From Microstegium vimineum (lineage: Eukaryota > Streptophyta > Magnoliopsida > Poales > Poaceae), in NCBI GenBank assembly GCA_022036555.1, contig CM039124.1:48798785-48862784 (forward strand): 64,000 nt of DNA, read 5' to 3'. Both the position numbers and the translations under genes were made by a program. The notes below the pieces were generated by a model. That model searched no databases. It saw only the letters and a program-made list of their open reading frames with translations, and was not told the DNA's origin. Below, piece by piece: positions 1 to 11,559 of this stretch; position 1 is the stretch's first letter, and every line of letters starts with the position of its first letter.

Positions 1-846
1 TCGCCTAGGCGCCGGAGTGTCCGTCGACCCAACTATGAACAGAAACTAGCCGTTGGGCATGCGACGGACCGTCCGTCGCCTAGTCGACGGAGCGTCCGTC
101 GCCAACTTAAAATGCCAGCCCGAGGCAGTTTTCAGAGGGTCTATTTATAGCCCCTCCCACTTCTCTCCCACCTGGCCTTTGCTCATTCGAGTTGTTGAGT
201 TTGTTGAGAAGGTTGGGAAGAGAGCAAGAGCCCTAGAGAGAGAGAGTAATTCGCAAATCCATCCATCCTCTCTCTAGTTCATCCAAGAGTTCAAGTGTGC
301 ATCCTCTAGTTGTGAAGCTTGAGTGAGTCAAGCGAAGATCGAGGCTTGTTACTCTTGGTGATTGACATCACCTAGACGGTCCGGTGGTGCTCAGAGGAAG
401 GTGATCGCCGGAGGATTGTCGGTGGCCCTTCTCCATTGATGTTTGTGATCGGTTGTGGGCGATTCACCGAGCCGGAGTGGCGAAGAATCAGCCCGTAGAG
501 AGCACTCATCCCTTGCGCGGGATTGAGGGGGAGCTATACCTTGCGAGGTGCTCCAACGAGGACTAGGGGGGAGTGTCGACTCCTCGATACCTCGGCAAAA
601 CATCGTCGTGTCAAGCATCTCTTTCCCTAGCTCTTTATTACCGCATTACTTTTCGCACTTGTCTTTCAATTCATACTACAATTGTGTAGGAAGTTTTCGC
701 TTTCCATTGACTTGCTACCGCTTTCTAGCTAGGACACACAAGCGGTAGGCACTAGGGGGTTAATTGGCTTTTTATAGGTTTAATTCTTGTTTAGAAATTA
801 AAAAGAGCCCAATTCACCCCCCCTCTTGGGCATCTTGATCCTTTCA
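1..846 (+). repeat. 5' LTR of the copia element (partial)
   Basis: Bases 1-846 match 11560-12301 almost base for base, apart from an extra segment of over 100 bases (about 344-470) that the 3' LTR lacks. It ends in CA at 845-846, two bases before the primer-binding site. Bases 61-79 form a nearly perfect palindrome built on GCGACGGAC and its complement. A second one follows at about 84-100. Confidence 0.95.
142..149 (+). promoter_or_regulatory. TATA box of the copia 5' LTR
   Basis: TATTTATA lies just downstream of the palindrome cluster and is conserved in the 3' LTR at 11701. Its position fits a U3 core promoter driving the genomic RNA. The role is inferred from position and sequence only. 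Confidence 0.6.
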
Positions 847-848
847 AT

Positions 849-860
849 TGGTATCAAAGC
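849..860 (+). other. Primer-binding site, initiator-Met tRNA type
   Basis: TGGTATCAAAGC lies two bases after the LTR. The usual plant copia site complementary to initiator methionine tRNA is TGGTATCAGAGC, so there is one mismatch, at 857. Confidence 0.85.
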
Positions 861-899
861 AAGGTTTGCTCTAAATTAGGCTTCACCGCCTAGAGCAAG

Positions 900-3311
900 A
901 TGTCCCATGGGGATGGACCACCTCCCATGTTCGATGGAGACGACTTTCCTTATTGGAAAGTTTGTATGGAGGCCTATCTAGAGGCCGTTGATGTGGGCGT
1001 GCTCAAAGCCGCCACAAAGGGAGGCACCCTCTTCGCGGAGGACCTCAACTTTGATAAGCACAATGCCAACGCGAAGAACATTATCTTTCGTGGCATTAGC
1101 AAGGATGTCTTCAACCGAGTGCGTAATGCCAAAGACGCATTTGAGTTGTGGACCACTATTTGTGCACTTCACGAAGGCACAAAGAGTGAGCGTGAAGAAC
1201 GCTATCACTTGGTTATGGCTAAGCTCAATTCTTTCTCTATGCATGCAAATGAAAATGCAAATGAAATGTACTCATGACTCAACATTATTGTAGAGGAATT
1301 GAATGGGCTCGGTCTCAACCAAATGGAACCGGCCGATGTGGTACGCAAGATTCTTTGTGTCTTGCCCATTGAGAAGTATGACCACATCGTCACGGTGCTT
1401 CACTAAGGAGATCTCTCCGCCGCTACACCAACACAAATTTTGGGCAAGATCAATGCCCGTGAGATGTACATGAAGATTGGTGATGGTGGCTCATCTTCCT
1501 CCTCCAAGAAGAAAGAAAAAGAGAAGGAGGAAAAGAAGGACTTGGCACTCAAGGCATCCTCCTCGGAGAAGTACAAGATGCAAGTCATGTATGAGAGCAC
1601 AAGCGATGATGATGATGATGATCTCGCTCTCATGGTGAAGAAGACAACTAAGATGTTGAAGAAGCTAAGCAAGAATGGAGTCAAGTTTGACTCAAAGAAG
1701 AAGAAATTTTTCACAAGCTCTTCAAGAAAGCCCCTCTCCAAGATGGATTGCTACAATTGTGGCAAACTTGGACACTTGGCTCATGCTTGCCCCGAAGAAA
1801 AGAAAGACAAGTACAAGAACAAGAAAGCTAACAACACGTTCAAGTACAACAAGGGCAATAAGGTTGAGTCAAGTGATGAGGAGAAGAAGGATGACAAGCC
1901 ATTCAAGAAGAAGAACTTCAACTTCCACAAGAAGAAGAAGAATGGCAAAGCCAACATTGTTGGTGATTGGCTCACCGACATTGAAGACTCAAGTGACTCA
2001 TCCGGAGATGAAAGTGAAGAAGAGAAGGTGGCCGCCTTGGTGATTGGTTCATCTACTCCACCGCCACCCCCTCCATCATCTCCGGGCTCATCCTCTACAC
2101 ATCTATGCCTCATGGCTAAAGGTGACAAAAAGGTACAAAAAGAGGATAGTGATGATGAGGCTAGCTCTAGTGATGATAGTGATGATGAGTTTGAGTCACC
2201 TTCCTATGATGAGCTAATTGAGATTTGCAATAAATACACTAAGCTCATTAGGAAGTATAAAGGCAAAAGTGAATCACTAGAGAAAGCCAATGGTAACTTG
2301 CATGCTAAGCTTGATGACTTGTCCAGTGCTAATGATGAATTGAAGCTTGAGAACAAATCTCTCTCATCTAGCACTAGGGAGCTCAAAGCCTCACTCAAGC
2401 AAGCAAATGAGAAACATGATAAGCTTGAGAGGTCAACACAAGAGCTCCAAACAAGATACAACGTGCTAAAAGATGACTACAACCAAGTTAAAAATGAACA
2501 TGGCACACTTGTGATAGCTAATGAATTGCTTTCAAATGATCTTGCTACACATGTTGCTATTAACCCGGTTGTTAAGTGTGATATAGCTACTTCTTGTGAG
2601 GACTTGCTTGATGAAGCTGCTAGTGAGCAAAATGCTAAGGGCAAGGGCAAGAAGGTAGTTGAGGCCGATAAGCATGATGACTATGTGAAGATGAGGCAAG
2701 AAAACTCCAAGCTCAAGGAAGAGCTAATCAACCTCAAGGCAAGCAAGCCACTCACTATCAAGTCAGCCAAACAAGATGACAAAGATGCAATGAACTTGAT
2801 CAACTCTCTCAAAGAGGAAAATGCAAAGCTCAAGGTTGAGAAGATCAAGCTTACAAGTGGATTGGAGAAGTTCACCAAGGGCCACAACCTTCAAAGTGAG
2901 CTCTTGATGAACACTATCATGAAGACTGACAAGACCGGCATTGGGTTCAAGGAGAACCAAATCATGAAGGCCAAGGTCAAGATAGAAGCCAAGAACTATT
3001 ACAAGAACAAGGCCATGAGAAACAACTATGACACACCAAAGCCCAAGCCCAAGAAGTGCTTTGGATGTGGTCAAGAGGGTCACTTTCAATCCCAATGCAA
3101 GACTCCACCTCCCAAAACCTTGCCCAAGCACATAAGACCTTTCGCTCATGATGCACACTTTATCATCAACAAGGACTCCAAGGGTAGACCTCAAGTTGTA
3201 TTTCTCGGTTCAAAGTTGAAGAACAAGCCCAAAGTGTTATGGGTTGCTAAGGAGTTGGTGGACAAGGCTATGGGACCTCGCCAAGTGTGGGTTCCCAAAC
3301 AACAAGCTTAA
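900..3311 (+). pseudogene. Copia gag (capsid/nucleocapsid), broken by two stops
   Basis: Gag packages the element RNA in cytoplasmic particles. Translation can start at the ATG at 900. The N-terminal part (to 1277) resembles the UBN2/retrotransposon-gag domain of plant copia elements. A TGA at 1275-1277 and a TAA at about 1404-1406 interrupt it, and the same frame then runs to 3311. A CCHC zinc knuckle (Cys at 1749, C-x2-C-x4-H-x4-C) is followed by lysine- and serine/aspartate-rich stretches and a long, probably coiled-coil region (about 2200-2900). A second CCHC knuckle begins at 3057. The long spacer between knuckles is unusual for copia gags in general but suits the long Sirevirus gag. The frame ends in TAA at 3309, shortly before pol in the same frame. 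Confidence 0.85.
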
Positions 3312-3332
3312 CTCCAAGTTGAATGTGTGTAG

Positions 3333-6300
3333 GTGAACTACAAGACAGGTGGAAGTCATTGGGTGATTGATAGTGGATGCACTCAACATATGACCGGTGA
3401 CTCCCGGATGTTCACCACACTTGAGGAAGATTGTGAAGAGCAAGACAAGATTACCTTTGGGGACAATTCAAAGGGCAAAGTGCAAGGCCTAGGCAAAGTG
3501 GCAATCTCAAATGATCAATCAATATCAAATGTCTTGCTAGTACAATCATTGAGCTTCAACTTGCTATCGGTGGGACAACTATGTGATCTTGGTTTCCATT
3601 GTCTCCTCACTCCAAATGAGGTAGTTGTGTCCAAGATTGAAGATTCATCATTGATATTCAAAGGGTTTCAGCACAACAATCTCTACCTAGTGGACTTCAC
3701 CTCAAATGAAGCAAGTTTGCAAACATGTCTATTCTCCAAGAGCTCTTTGGGTTGGCTATGGCATAGAAGACTAGCTCATGTGGGAATGTCAACTTTGAAG
3801 AAGCTCGTGAAGAAGGAATTGGTTAGAGGTGTCAAGGATATTGTGTTTGAGAAGAACAAACTTTGTAGTGCATGTCAAGCCAGCAAGCAGCTGGCAAACA
3901 CTCATCCAACCAAACCTTTCATGTCAACCTCAAGAGTCCTAGAGGTACTCCACATGGATCTATTTGGACCTACCACCTATGCTAGCCTTGGCGGCAATCT
4001 CTTTTGCTTGGTGGTAGTTGATGACTACTCTAGATACACTTGGGTGTTCTTTCTTCAAGACAAGGGAGAAACTCAATCAATATTCAAGAAGTTTGCAACT
4101 AGAGCCCAAAATGAGTTTGATGTGAAGATCAAGAAGATAAGAAGTGACAATGGGACCGAGTTTGTGAACACCAAGATTGAAGACTATTGTGATGAAGTTG
4201 GGATCAAGCATGAAGTATCCGCCACCTATACTCCTCAACAAAATGGTGTAGTAGAAAGGAAGAACCGGACACTTATCACTTTTGCAAGATCAATGCTTGA
4301 TGAATACAACACCCCGAGAAGTTTTGGGCCGAAGCAATCAACACCGCATGCTATGCGGCCAACCGGCTATTTGTCCAAAGGCTTCTCAAGAAGACCCCTA
4401 TGAGCTTGTGAATGGGAAGAAACCGGATATATCCTTTTTCCGAGTGTTTGGTTGCAAAGTGTACATCTACAAGAAGCGTCAACACTTGGGCAAGTTCCAA
4501 AGAAGATGTGACATTGGTTTCTTAGTTGGGTATTCACTTAAATCCAAGGCATACCGTGTATTTAACAAAGCCACCGGCTTAGTTGAAGAAACGTATGACT
4601 TGGAGTTTGATGAAACTAATGGCTCTCAAGAAGAGCATGAAAATCTTGATGATGTAGGTGATGAACCCTTGAGGGAGGCAATGAAGAATATGCCAATTGG
4701 TGCTATCAACCCGCAAGAGGTGGAAGAAGTTGAAGACGAAGCAAATCAAGATCCTTCTCCACCCCCCACGCCTCAAGTTGATGAAGAAGATCAAGTGAGG
4801 GAAGCTTAAGAAGACACTCACATTCCTCAAGATCAAGCCGAGGCTGAAGCAAGCAATGTTGAAGCACCACAACCTCCTCCCCAAGAGATTAATAGAAGAT
4901 CTACACCTATGCTTCAAGCTCATCCACAAGACCTCATCATAGGGAGTCCATCAAGGGGGGTAACAACTCGATCTAAACTTGCTTCTTATGTTGAACATCA
5001 CTCCTTTGTTTCCTTTGTTGAGCCTTCTAGTGTGGAAGATGCACTTGCGGATCCGGATTGGGTGAATGCCATGCACGAAGAGTTGAACAACTTCACCCGG
5101 AACGAAGTGTGGACACTAGTAGAAAAGCCCAAAGGAGCAAGAATCATTGGCACCAAGTGGGTGTTTAGGAAACAAGCAAGATGATCAAGGCGTGGTTGTG
5201 AGAAACAAGGCAAGATTGGTGGCAAAGGGGTTCTCCCAAGTTGAAGGATTGGATTTTGGGGAGACCTTTGCACCGGTTGCAAGACTAGAAGCCATTCGTA
5301 TCCTTTTGGCATATGCTTCACATCACAAAATGAAACTTTTTCAAATGGATGTGAAGAGTGCCTTTCTAAATGGTTTCATTAATGAACTTGTCTTTGTCTC
5401 ACAACCTCCAGGGTTTGAAGACCCAAATTGTCCTAATCATGTGTATAGGTTGTCCAAGGCACTCTATGGATTGAAGCAAGCTCCAAGAGCTTGGTATGAG
5501 AGGCTAAGGGATTTCCTACTCAAGAAGGGCTTCAAGATCAGGAAAGTGGATACCACACTCTTCACCAAGGTGCTAGATGGAGAGATCTTTGTTTGCCAAG
5601 TATATGTCGATGACATTATATTTGGGTCAACAAACCAAGGTCATAGCAAGGAATTTGGTACATTATGTCCAAGGAGTTCGACATGTCAATGATTGGCGAG
5701 CTAACCTTCTTCCTTGGCTTCCAAGTGAAGCAATTGAGGGAGGGCACCTTCATATCTCAAGAGAAGTACACTTATGATGTGCTCAAGAAATTCAAGATGG
5801 AGGATTGCAAGCCAATCAAGACCCCAATGCCTACTAATGGGCATCTCGATGTCGATGAGGGAGGTAAACCGATTGACCAAACTCTTTATCGTTCTATGAT
5901 CGGTAGTTTACTTTACCTCACCACTTCTAGGCCGGATATCATGTTTAGTGTGTGTATGTGTGCTAGGTTTCAAGCAAACCCTAAGGAGTCGTATCTTTGT
6001 GCGGTTAAAAGAATCCTTAGGTACTTAAGGCACACCCCTAGCATGGGTCTTTGGTATCCCAAAGGAGCTCCCTTCCAATTAGTTGGCTATTCCGATTCGG
6101 ATTACGCTGGGTGTAAGGTTGATAGGAAGAGTACCTCCGGCGGGTGCCACATGCTAGGAAGATCACTTGTTTCTTGGTCCTCTAAGAAGCAAAATAGTGT
6201 GGCATTGTCAACCGCCGAGGCGGAATACATTGCCATGGGAGCAAGTTGTGCACAAATCTTATATATGACCCAAACACTCTTTGATTACGGCGTGTTTTTA

Positions 6301-6561
6301 AAAGAAGTTCCACTTTTGTGTGATAATGAAAGCGCCGTAAAGCTTGCAAACAACCCGGTTCAACACTCTCGCACCAAGCACATAGATATTCGCCATCACT
6401 TTCTTAGAGATCATGTGGCTAGGAAAGACATCACACTAGTTGAAGTTAAGAGCGAAGAGCAATTGGTGGATATCTTCACTAAACCACTCGATGAAACAAC
6501 CTTTTGTATGTTGAGAAGCGAGTTAAATGTGCTTGATCACTCTAACTTCACTAAAAGATGA
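3333..6561 (+). pseudogene. Copia pol (protease-integrase-RT-RNase H), frameshifted
   Basis: Pol begins in the gag frame after a second in-frame stop (TAG at 3330). The aspartic protease has DSG at 3369-3377. A GAG-pre-integrase zinc motif (WHRRLAH) follows at about 3757. The integrase core keeps all three acidic residues: Asp 3957, Asp 4146 and Glu 4254. The frame is lost near 4310, again near 5170 and again near 5650, and there is a stop at 4807. The reverse transcriptase has YVDD at 5603-5614. RNase H includes the SDSDYAG and STAEAEY segments (about 6090-6240). The frame ends at a TGA at 6559-6561. Each domain is recognisable but no single frame spans pol, so this copy cannot make a full polyprotein. 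Confidence 0.92.
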
Positions 6562-8218
6562 GCTTGTGTGAACCATGCATTCATATGTAATATAACATAT
6601 TTAATTTGGTAATGCACTTGGGCTTGGCTAACGCGGTTAAGATAACCGCCCTCAAAGCATGTGACAAAGCTTAACCGCGGTTTAAACTTACAAGCAACCT
6701 AGATTCAAATTTTTGTATTGCATAGCATATGCATATATGTTGCTTGCCCTTTTCTTTTCGGTTAAGTTTCTTGAGCATCCTCTATGATAATCCACTTAGG
6801 GGGAGCATTCCAAGCTCAAGTCACTTCAATACCCCTCTTGTGGCCATATGATGTCTCCTTGGCGCTTCCATTCGAATATTTTGAGCTAAAAATTAAATTT
6901 AAGCCTATGCCAAACTAATTGAAAATGAGTGTTTGAGAGATGGTTCTCATATCAAGTCCAATCAACTGTTATTTGGATCCTATTGGGATTGGAACTTGGT
7001 TGGGAGAAAGACGCAAAAAGAAAATTTGAAAAATTCTATTTTTAAGGCGTCGGACGCTGCCGACGGACGCTCGGTGTCAATTGCCTCAGCGTCCGTCGCG
7101 ATCGTCCGGAGATTAAAGGTGCCCGCTAACAGGGTCCCAAGCGTCCGTCGCGGTCAATGCGATTGGGCGTTTCAAATCTGTTCTGGAAGCCCGACGGACG
7201 ATGCCGTTGGACGCTCCCCGAGCATCCGTCGCAGTCCGACGGAGCGTCCGTCACAGTCCGACAGAGCGTCCGTCGCTTCGCGTCGGAGCGTCCGTCGTGA
7301 ACTTAACGGCGAAATTTTTTTTAAAAAAAAACCCCGATTCTTCTCTGTTTCTGCAGATCGGTTTTGCCCGCCGCCGTGCTGTGCCCTAACCCTAACCGCC
7401 GTGGATCCTTCCCCTGCGCCGCCGCACCTGCCCTGCGCCGCTGTTCCCCCTTCCACCGCCGCCTATGACGCCGCGCAGGCCCTCTCCACCTCTGCACCGC
7501 CAGCTCCACATCCCAGCACTGCCCTGCGCCACTGAGGCCATCTCTGCGCCATTGCTCCACCTCGCTAAGCTCCACCGCCGCGCCAGACTCTCCTCCACTG
7601 CCACCCAAGCCGCAGTGCAACACTCTTGGCCGATGAGCTCTCCTTGTTGAGGGTTGATCGATCTCAGCTTTGAGCCAAGGTGAAATCCAACCTCCTGTGC
7701 TTCTCCCTCCCAATTTCAATTTACCTCTCCATTTCTCTTCTCCAGTGAAATGAAATTGATCACTAGACTCACCTTCACCCTACTTTGTCTTGGTTAAGTG
7801 CGGATTGCGGTTGATTGATCGGGGAAACTCATCTCTTCTCCCTTTTTATTCAGAGATTCGAGGTATGGCAATTGGATTTTTCGCGATCTATCATTTCCTA
7901 ATTTCATGCTTCCAATAGACCCTTGCCTCTAGGTAAATGCTTATGGTATATATCTCTATCTACTTCCACGAGCAGGGTCAGTTGGTCAGTTGATCCGAGA
8001 ATCAGTCAGTTGAGCAGTGACGGTGAACTCGGGGCAAAGCCCGCGAGTACGGATCGAGGCAAAGCCTCGCGAGGACAGTCCAGGGCCGGCGTGCCACTCT
8101 TGCAGTTGTTTGGTTCTGTGGTCTGTCAGAGGCTCAGGGTCAGTGGTTGCTTGGTAGTGAGGTTGTGTTTCATCTCTTGAGGTTTCTTGTCAGCGTTTTG
8201 GTTGCAAAGATTTGAAGT
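6562..8218 (+). other. Internal copia spacer between pol and the extra ORF
   Basis: No convincing gene is visible. A purine run (GGGGGAG, about 6799) resembles an internal polypurine tract. About 7040-7300 is packed with TCCGTCG/CGACGGA motifs in both orientations, the same motif family as in the LTR. About 7340-7650 is GC-rich and resembles a 5' untranslated leader. A short perfect hairpin (CGAGGC-AAA-GCCTCG) lies at 8055-8069. A possible splice acceptor just before 8219 would fit a spliced subgenomic RNA for the downstream ORF, but this is inference. Confidence 0.6.
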
Positions 8219-10929
8219 ATGGCAAGGACAAAGAACGCAGGTCCCGTTCCCGGTAGTGGTGGTGACCCTCCACCTCCACCGCGTCCACCCACTGACCGGG
8301 GAAAGGGAAAGCAGAAGGTTATCTCCCGGAAGCGTAAGAGGCCAGCGATGGATCCAGACTCAGTGGCCGCACTAGCAGTGGCAGAGGCCGCCGAGTTAGC
8401 GGAGCGAGGAGGACGTCGCGCCGGCTTGAGGCTCTCGCCTCGCCGTGGAGCGCGTCGTGAGTCCCCTCCACCTCCAGAGTCAGAGCCCGTCGAGGCTACA
8501 GAGGCACCAGAGACCGAGCCAGTCCCAGCGACTGAGCCGGCAGAGGCCGCGGGCCATTCGTCCATTGCAGAGCTAATGAGCCGTCGAGTTACCCGTTCCC
8601 GAGGCTCAGGTGCACCACCCAGCCCTCCAGGACCCCGGCTCCCAGACCCCGTGAGGCACCAGGTTCATACACTTACAGCGAAGCAAGTTCAGCTGCTTCG
8701 GTTTGTTGACTTCCAGTCCTGGTTCCCACCTCAGAGGGACCCCCGTGCCAGACGAGAGTTCTATACTACAGTGCACGAGGACTTCTACAGAGCATATGTA
8801 GACATTGATGCTCCTCTTAGGGCCCATAGGGTGTGCCCATCTGCTCAGATAGAGGGGATCGGTGGCCCAGAGATCCTGCAGCACCTCCAGTATATCCAGG
8901 GTCTGACAGATTTGATGGGACGCTCAGGGGCATATCAGAAGGAGTGGGTCTACCAGTTTTACGCCTCTCTTTGGATCCCGCCCGATCACGAGTACCTTCA
9001 CTTTGCATACCAGGGACGTGATTTCAAGGTCACAGTTGCGAGATTCAGAGAGCTCTTTCACCTCGAGTCCTCACCTACCACGATTCACAGTCTCTGCTAT
9101 GGGGATCAGGAGGCCCCTCGCCGACCTCACGATGGTATAGTGCCATCCACGGACTTCGTGAGTCCGTGCTTTCAGCAGCCGTTCTCTGAGGGTTCGAGCC
9201 GTACGCCACGTGACCTCACTCCTTTAGCTCGGATCCTCCACGAGGTTCTCAGACGTACTATTCTACCCCGGATTGGAGCTAGGGATACTATCACTCGTCT
9301 TCAGCTTTGGCTCCTAGCTCACATTGTTCGGAAAGAGAAGTTCGACCTCTGGGATTTGATAGTGAGCGAGCTCGAGGATATTATAGCTGCTGGGTTTAGA
9401 GGTCATTGACAGCTACAGTTTGCCCATTGGATTTCATATTTGATAGTTGCCAAGACCGGGTCAGGTGTCATGAGGGTCACTCTTATGAAATCAGCTACAG
9501 AGTTCCCTGTATATTCGATGAGTCAGCTTATGGCACATGGGCAGTTGCCTCGCCCCAGCAGAGCCTACAGACCAGGCACTAGGCAGGCCGGAGTGCCACC
9601 ACAGTCGGCCGAGGTCACAGATGCGACAGTTGAGCAGATTGCTCAGGCAGAGCTAGCAGACTTGGATGCAGAGATAGATACAGCTGCTGAGACAGTCTTT
9701 CGAGAGGACCTCGATTCCGACAGCTCTGACGAGGACTACCAGCCCGTGCATGAGTATACACCGATGACCCATGACCACGAGGCAGGAGGGTCAGGCACAG
9801 CTGCAGCAGCTCCAGCTCCAGTCTCTAGTTCCTCAGAGGCTACCTTGCTCTCCATTCTATCGAGGATGCAGGAGGAGTAGTCTCGCTAGGCAGAGGAGCA
9901 GAGACGACAGGCTGCAGACCTACAGAGGCTTACTGAGCAGCAGCTGGCAGCTCAGGCACAGACGCAGGCCAGACAGGACGAGTTCCAGCGTCAGTTCTTG
10001 GCATATCAGCTGCAGCAGGCAGAGATTCAGAAGACTCAGACACTACTCCTTGAGCGTCTTCTGGCCTCTAGCTCCGGGCAGACTTCCACACCACAGTTCC
10101 AGTTGCCCGGCGTATCACAGCAGCAGCAGTTCACCTCTCCTCCACAGCAGCCTCCAGTAGTTGTGGTGCCAACTCCAGCGTTACCATCCAGAGGATAGCA
10201 GAGTCAAGCACCAGCTACTCCTCCGTTCCAGCCGGCAGCCTCTCCTAAGTATCAGACTCCGAGGACCCAGGTGTCCTCTTGGATAGCTTCACCCGGAGAG
10301 TTCCAGACAGGCTCACTCCTACCCGGGGAACTACCTTAGCAGAGGCCTCGAGAGATCTGTCAGCTTCCTATCTTGAGATCACGGGAGAAGACTCCCCAGG
10401 AGCAGCTCAGCAGGTCACACCAGCTCCAGAGACTGCAGTGGATCCTCCGGCGACAGGCACTCACCAGTCCTCAGTTGCATCGTCGGAGATCGCACCTAAG
10501 CAGTCAGCATAGACACTCACCACACCTCCAGCTGCCGTTCAGACGGATGCTATATCCTTAGCAGAGGAAGTTACAGTGGCAGTGTCCTCTCCCGGTCAGA
10601 CTCAACCTGCAGAGGTTGCAGCAGCAGTGTCCCTAGTGGCACTTGCAGTGACACTGTCCCCCTCGCCTCGAGTATTCACTCGTCGGGTTCCCAGGCCCGC
10701 TACTACTGAGGCAGGACCGTCCGAGGCACCAGCTGAGCCTCAGGGGGAGTCAGTTGAGACCGCAGCTCCAGAGGTGCCAGTGACAGCTCCAGAGACCACC
10801 CCAGCTGCACCTACACCGGCAGAGACCGAGGCAGATGATGAGTCAGACGAGTCAGACCTTCAGGACTTCATCATGCTGGATCGCAGAGCTGCAGCTTCTT
10901 CGCCTTCTTCTCCAGCCCCAGACTCTTAG
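8219..10929 (+). pseudogene. Extra (env-position) ORF of the Sirevirus-like element, broken
   Basis: The ATG at 8219 opens a frame with a basic, proline-rich N-terminus (KQKVISRKRKR, a possible nuclear signal). A folded region of about 200 residues follows (about 8650-9400) and resembles the putative plant transposon protein family (Transposase_32-like). That match is from memory of the family's style and was not searched. The same frame resumes after TGA at 9407 and runs into a glutamine-rich, probably coiled-coil stretch with several TAG stops (9878, 9887, about 10196). It then shifts to another frame near 10280 and ends at 10929 with a Pro/Glu/Thr-rich, acidic tail. The position matches the env-like gene of Sireviruses. 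I see no clear signal peptide or membrane segment, so an envelope role is not supported here. Confidence 0.65.
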
Positions 10930-11559
10930 TTTTTGGTGCTAGACACCAAAGGGGGAGAGAGGGTCGAGTATAGAGATAGGGGGAGGGATTTGGATCTTTG
11001 TATGCTTTATTTCCCCGTACTCTTTCATCATGTCTACTTTTATGCATTTGTCTATATGTGTGATGTGATGATGGTTGATGTTTATATGGTTGCATGTGAC
11101 AAACTCTTGATTATCTCTAATATATCTTGTGAGTTGTCTCATGGTTCATGATATATCTCTTTGCTTAACGTTATTTGAGCTTCCGCGCTTTACTCCGAAA
11201 CATCTTTTGAGAATATCATGAGGTACTACTTTTACATTCATATCCATAAGTACCATCTTTTGAGAATATCATGAGGTACTACTTTTACACGCTGGGTGAT
11301 TGAGTCCACAGCGTCCGTCGGCCTTCCAGAGGGGATGTTTTCTGGCTAAGACTTATAGGGTCCGTCGGACGCTGTCCGTCGGCCAGGCGTCGGACGCTGG
11401 CAAGAGCGTTCGTCGACCTTCCAGAGAGGGTGTTTTTCAACCCTAGCCAGAGTGTAGCGTCAGACGCTGTGGATGAGCGTCCGTCGCCCAGTGACGTAGC
11501 GTCCGTCGCTGGGAACAGTGTGTCAGAACTAGCCGTTAGACAGTGCGTCGGACCGTCCG
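10930..11559 (+). other. Copia 3' end: polypurine tracts and presumed start of the 3' LTR
   Basis: Two purine runs (about 10949-10963 and 10972-10986) are candidate polypurine tracts. The 3' LTR could start with TG at about 10991, which would make it about 1.3 kb. This cannot be confirmed because the matching 5' end is outside the window. An AT-rich stretch (10990-11200) precedes a direct repeat and then the TCCGTCG palindrome cluster (11300-11560). Confidence 0.5.
11201..11289 (+). repeat. 36-bp direct repeat in the copia 3' LTR region
   Basis: The same 36-base sequence, starting CATCTTTTGAG, occurs at 11201-11236 and 11254-11289, separated by 17 bases. It lies immediately upstream of the palindrome cluster and may be part of U3. 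Confidence 0.85.

Noticed and set aside
7384..7395. CCCTAACCCTAA, a telomere-like sequence
   Set aside because: Only two units, inside the copia internal region. Expected by chance in such sequence.
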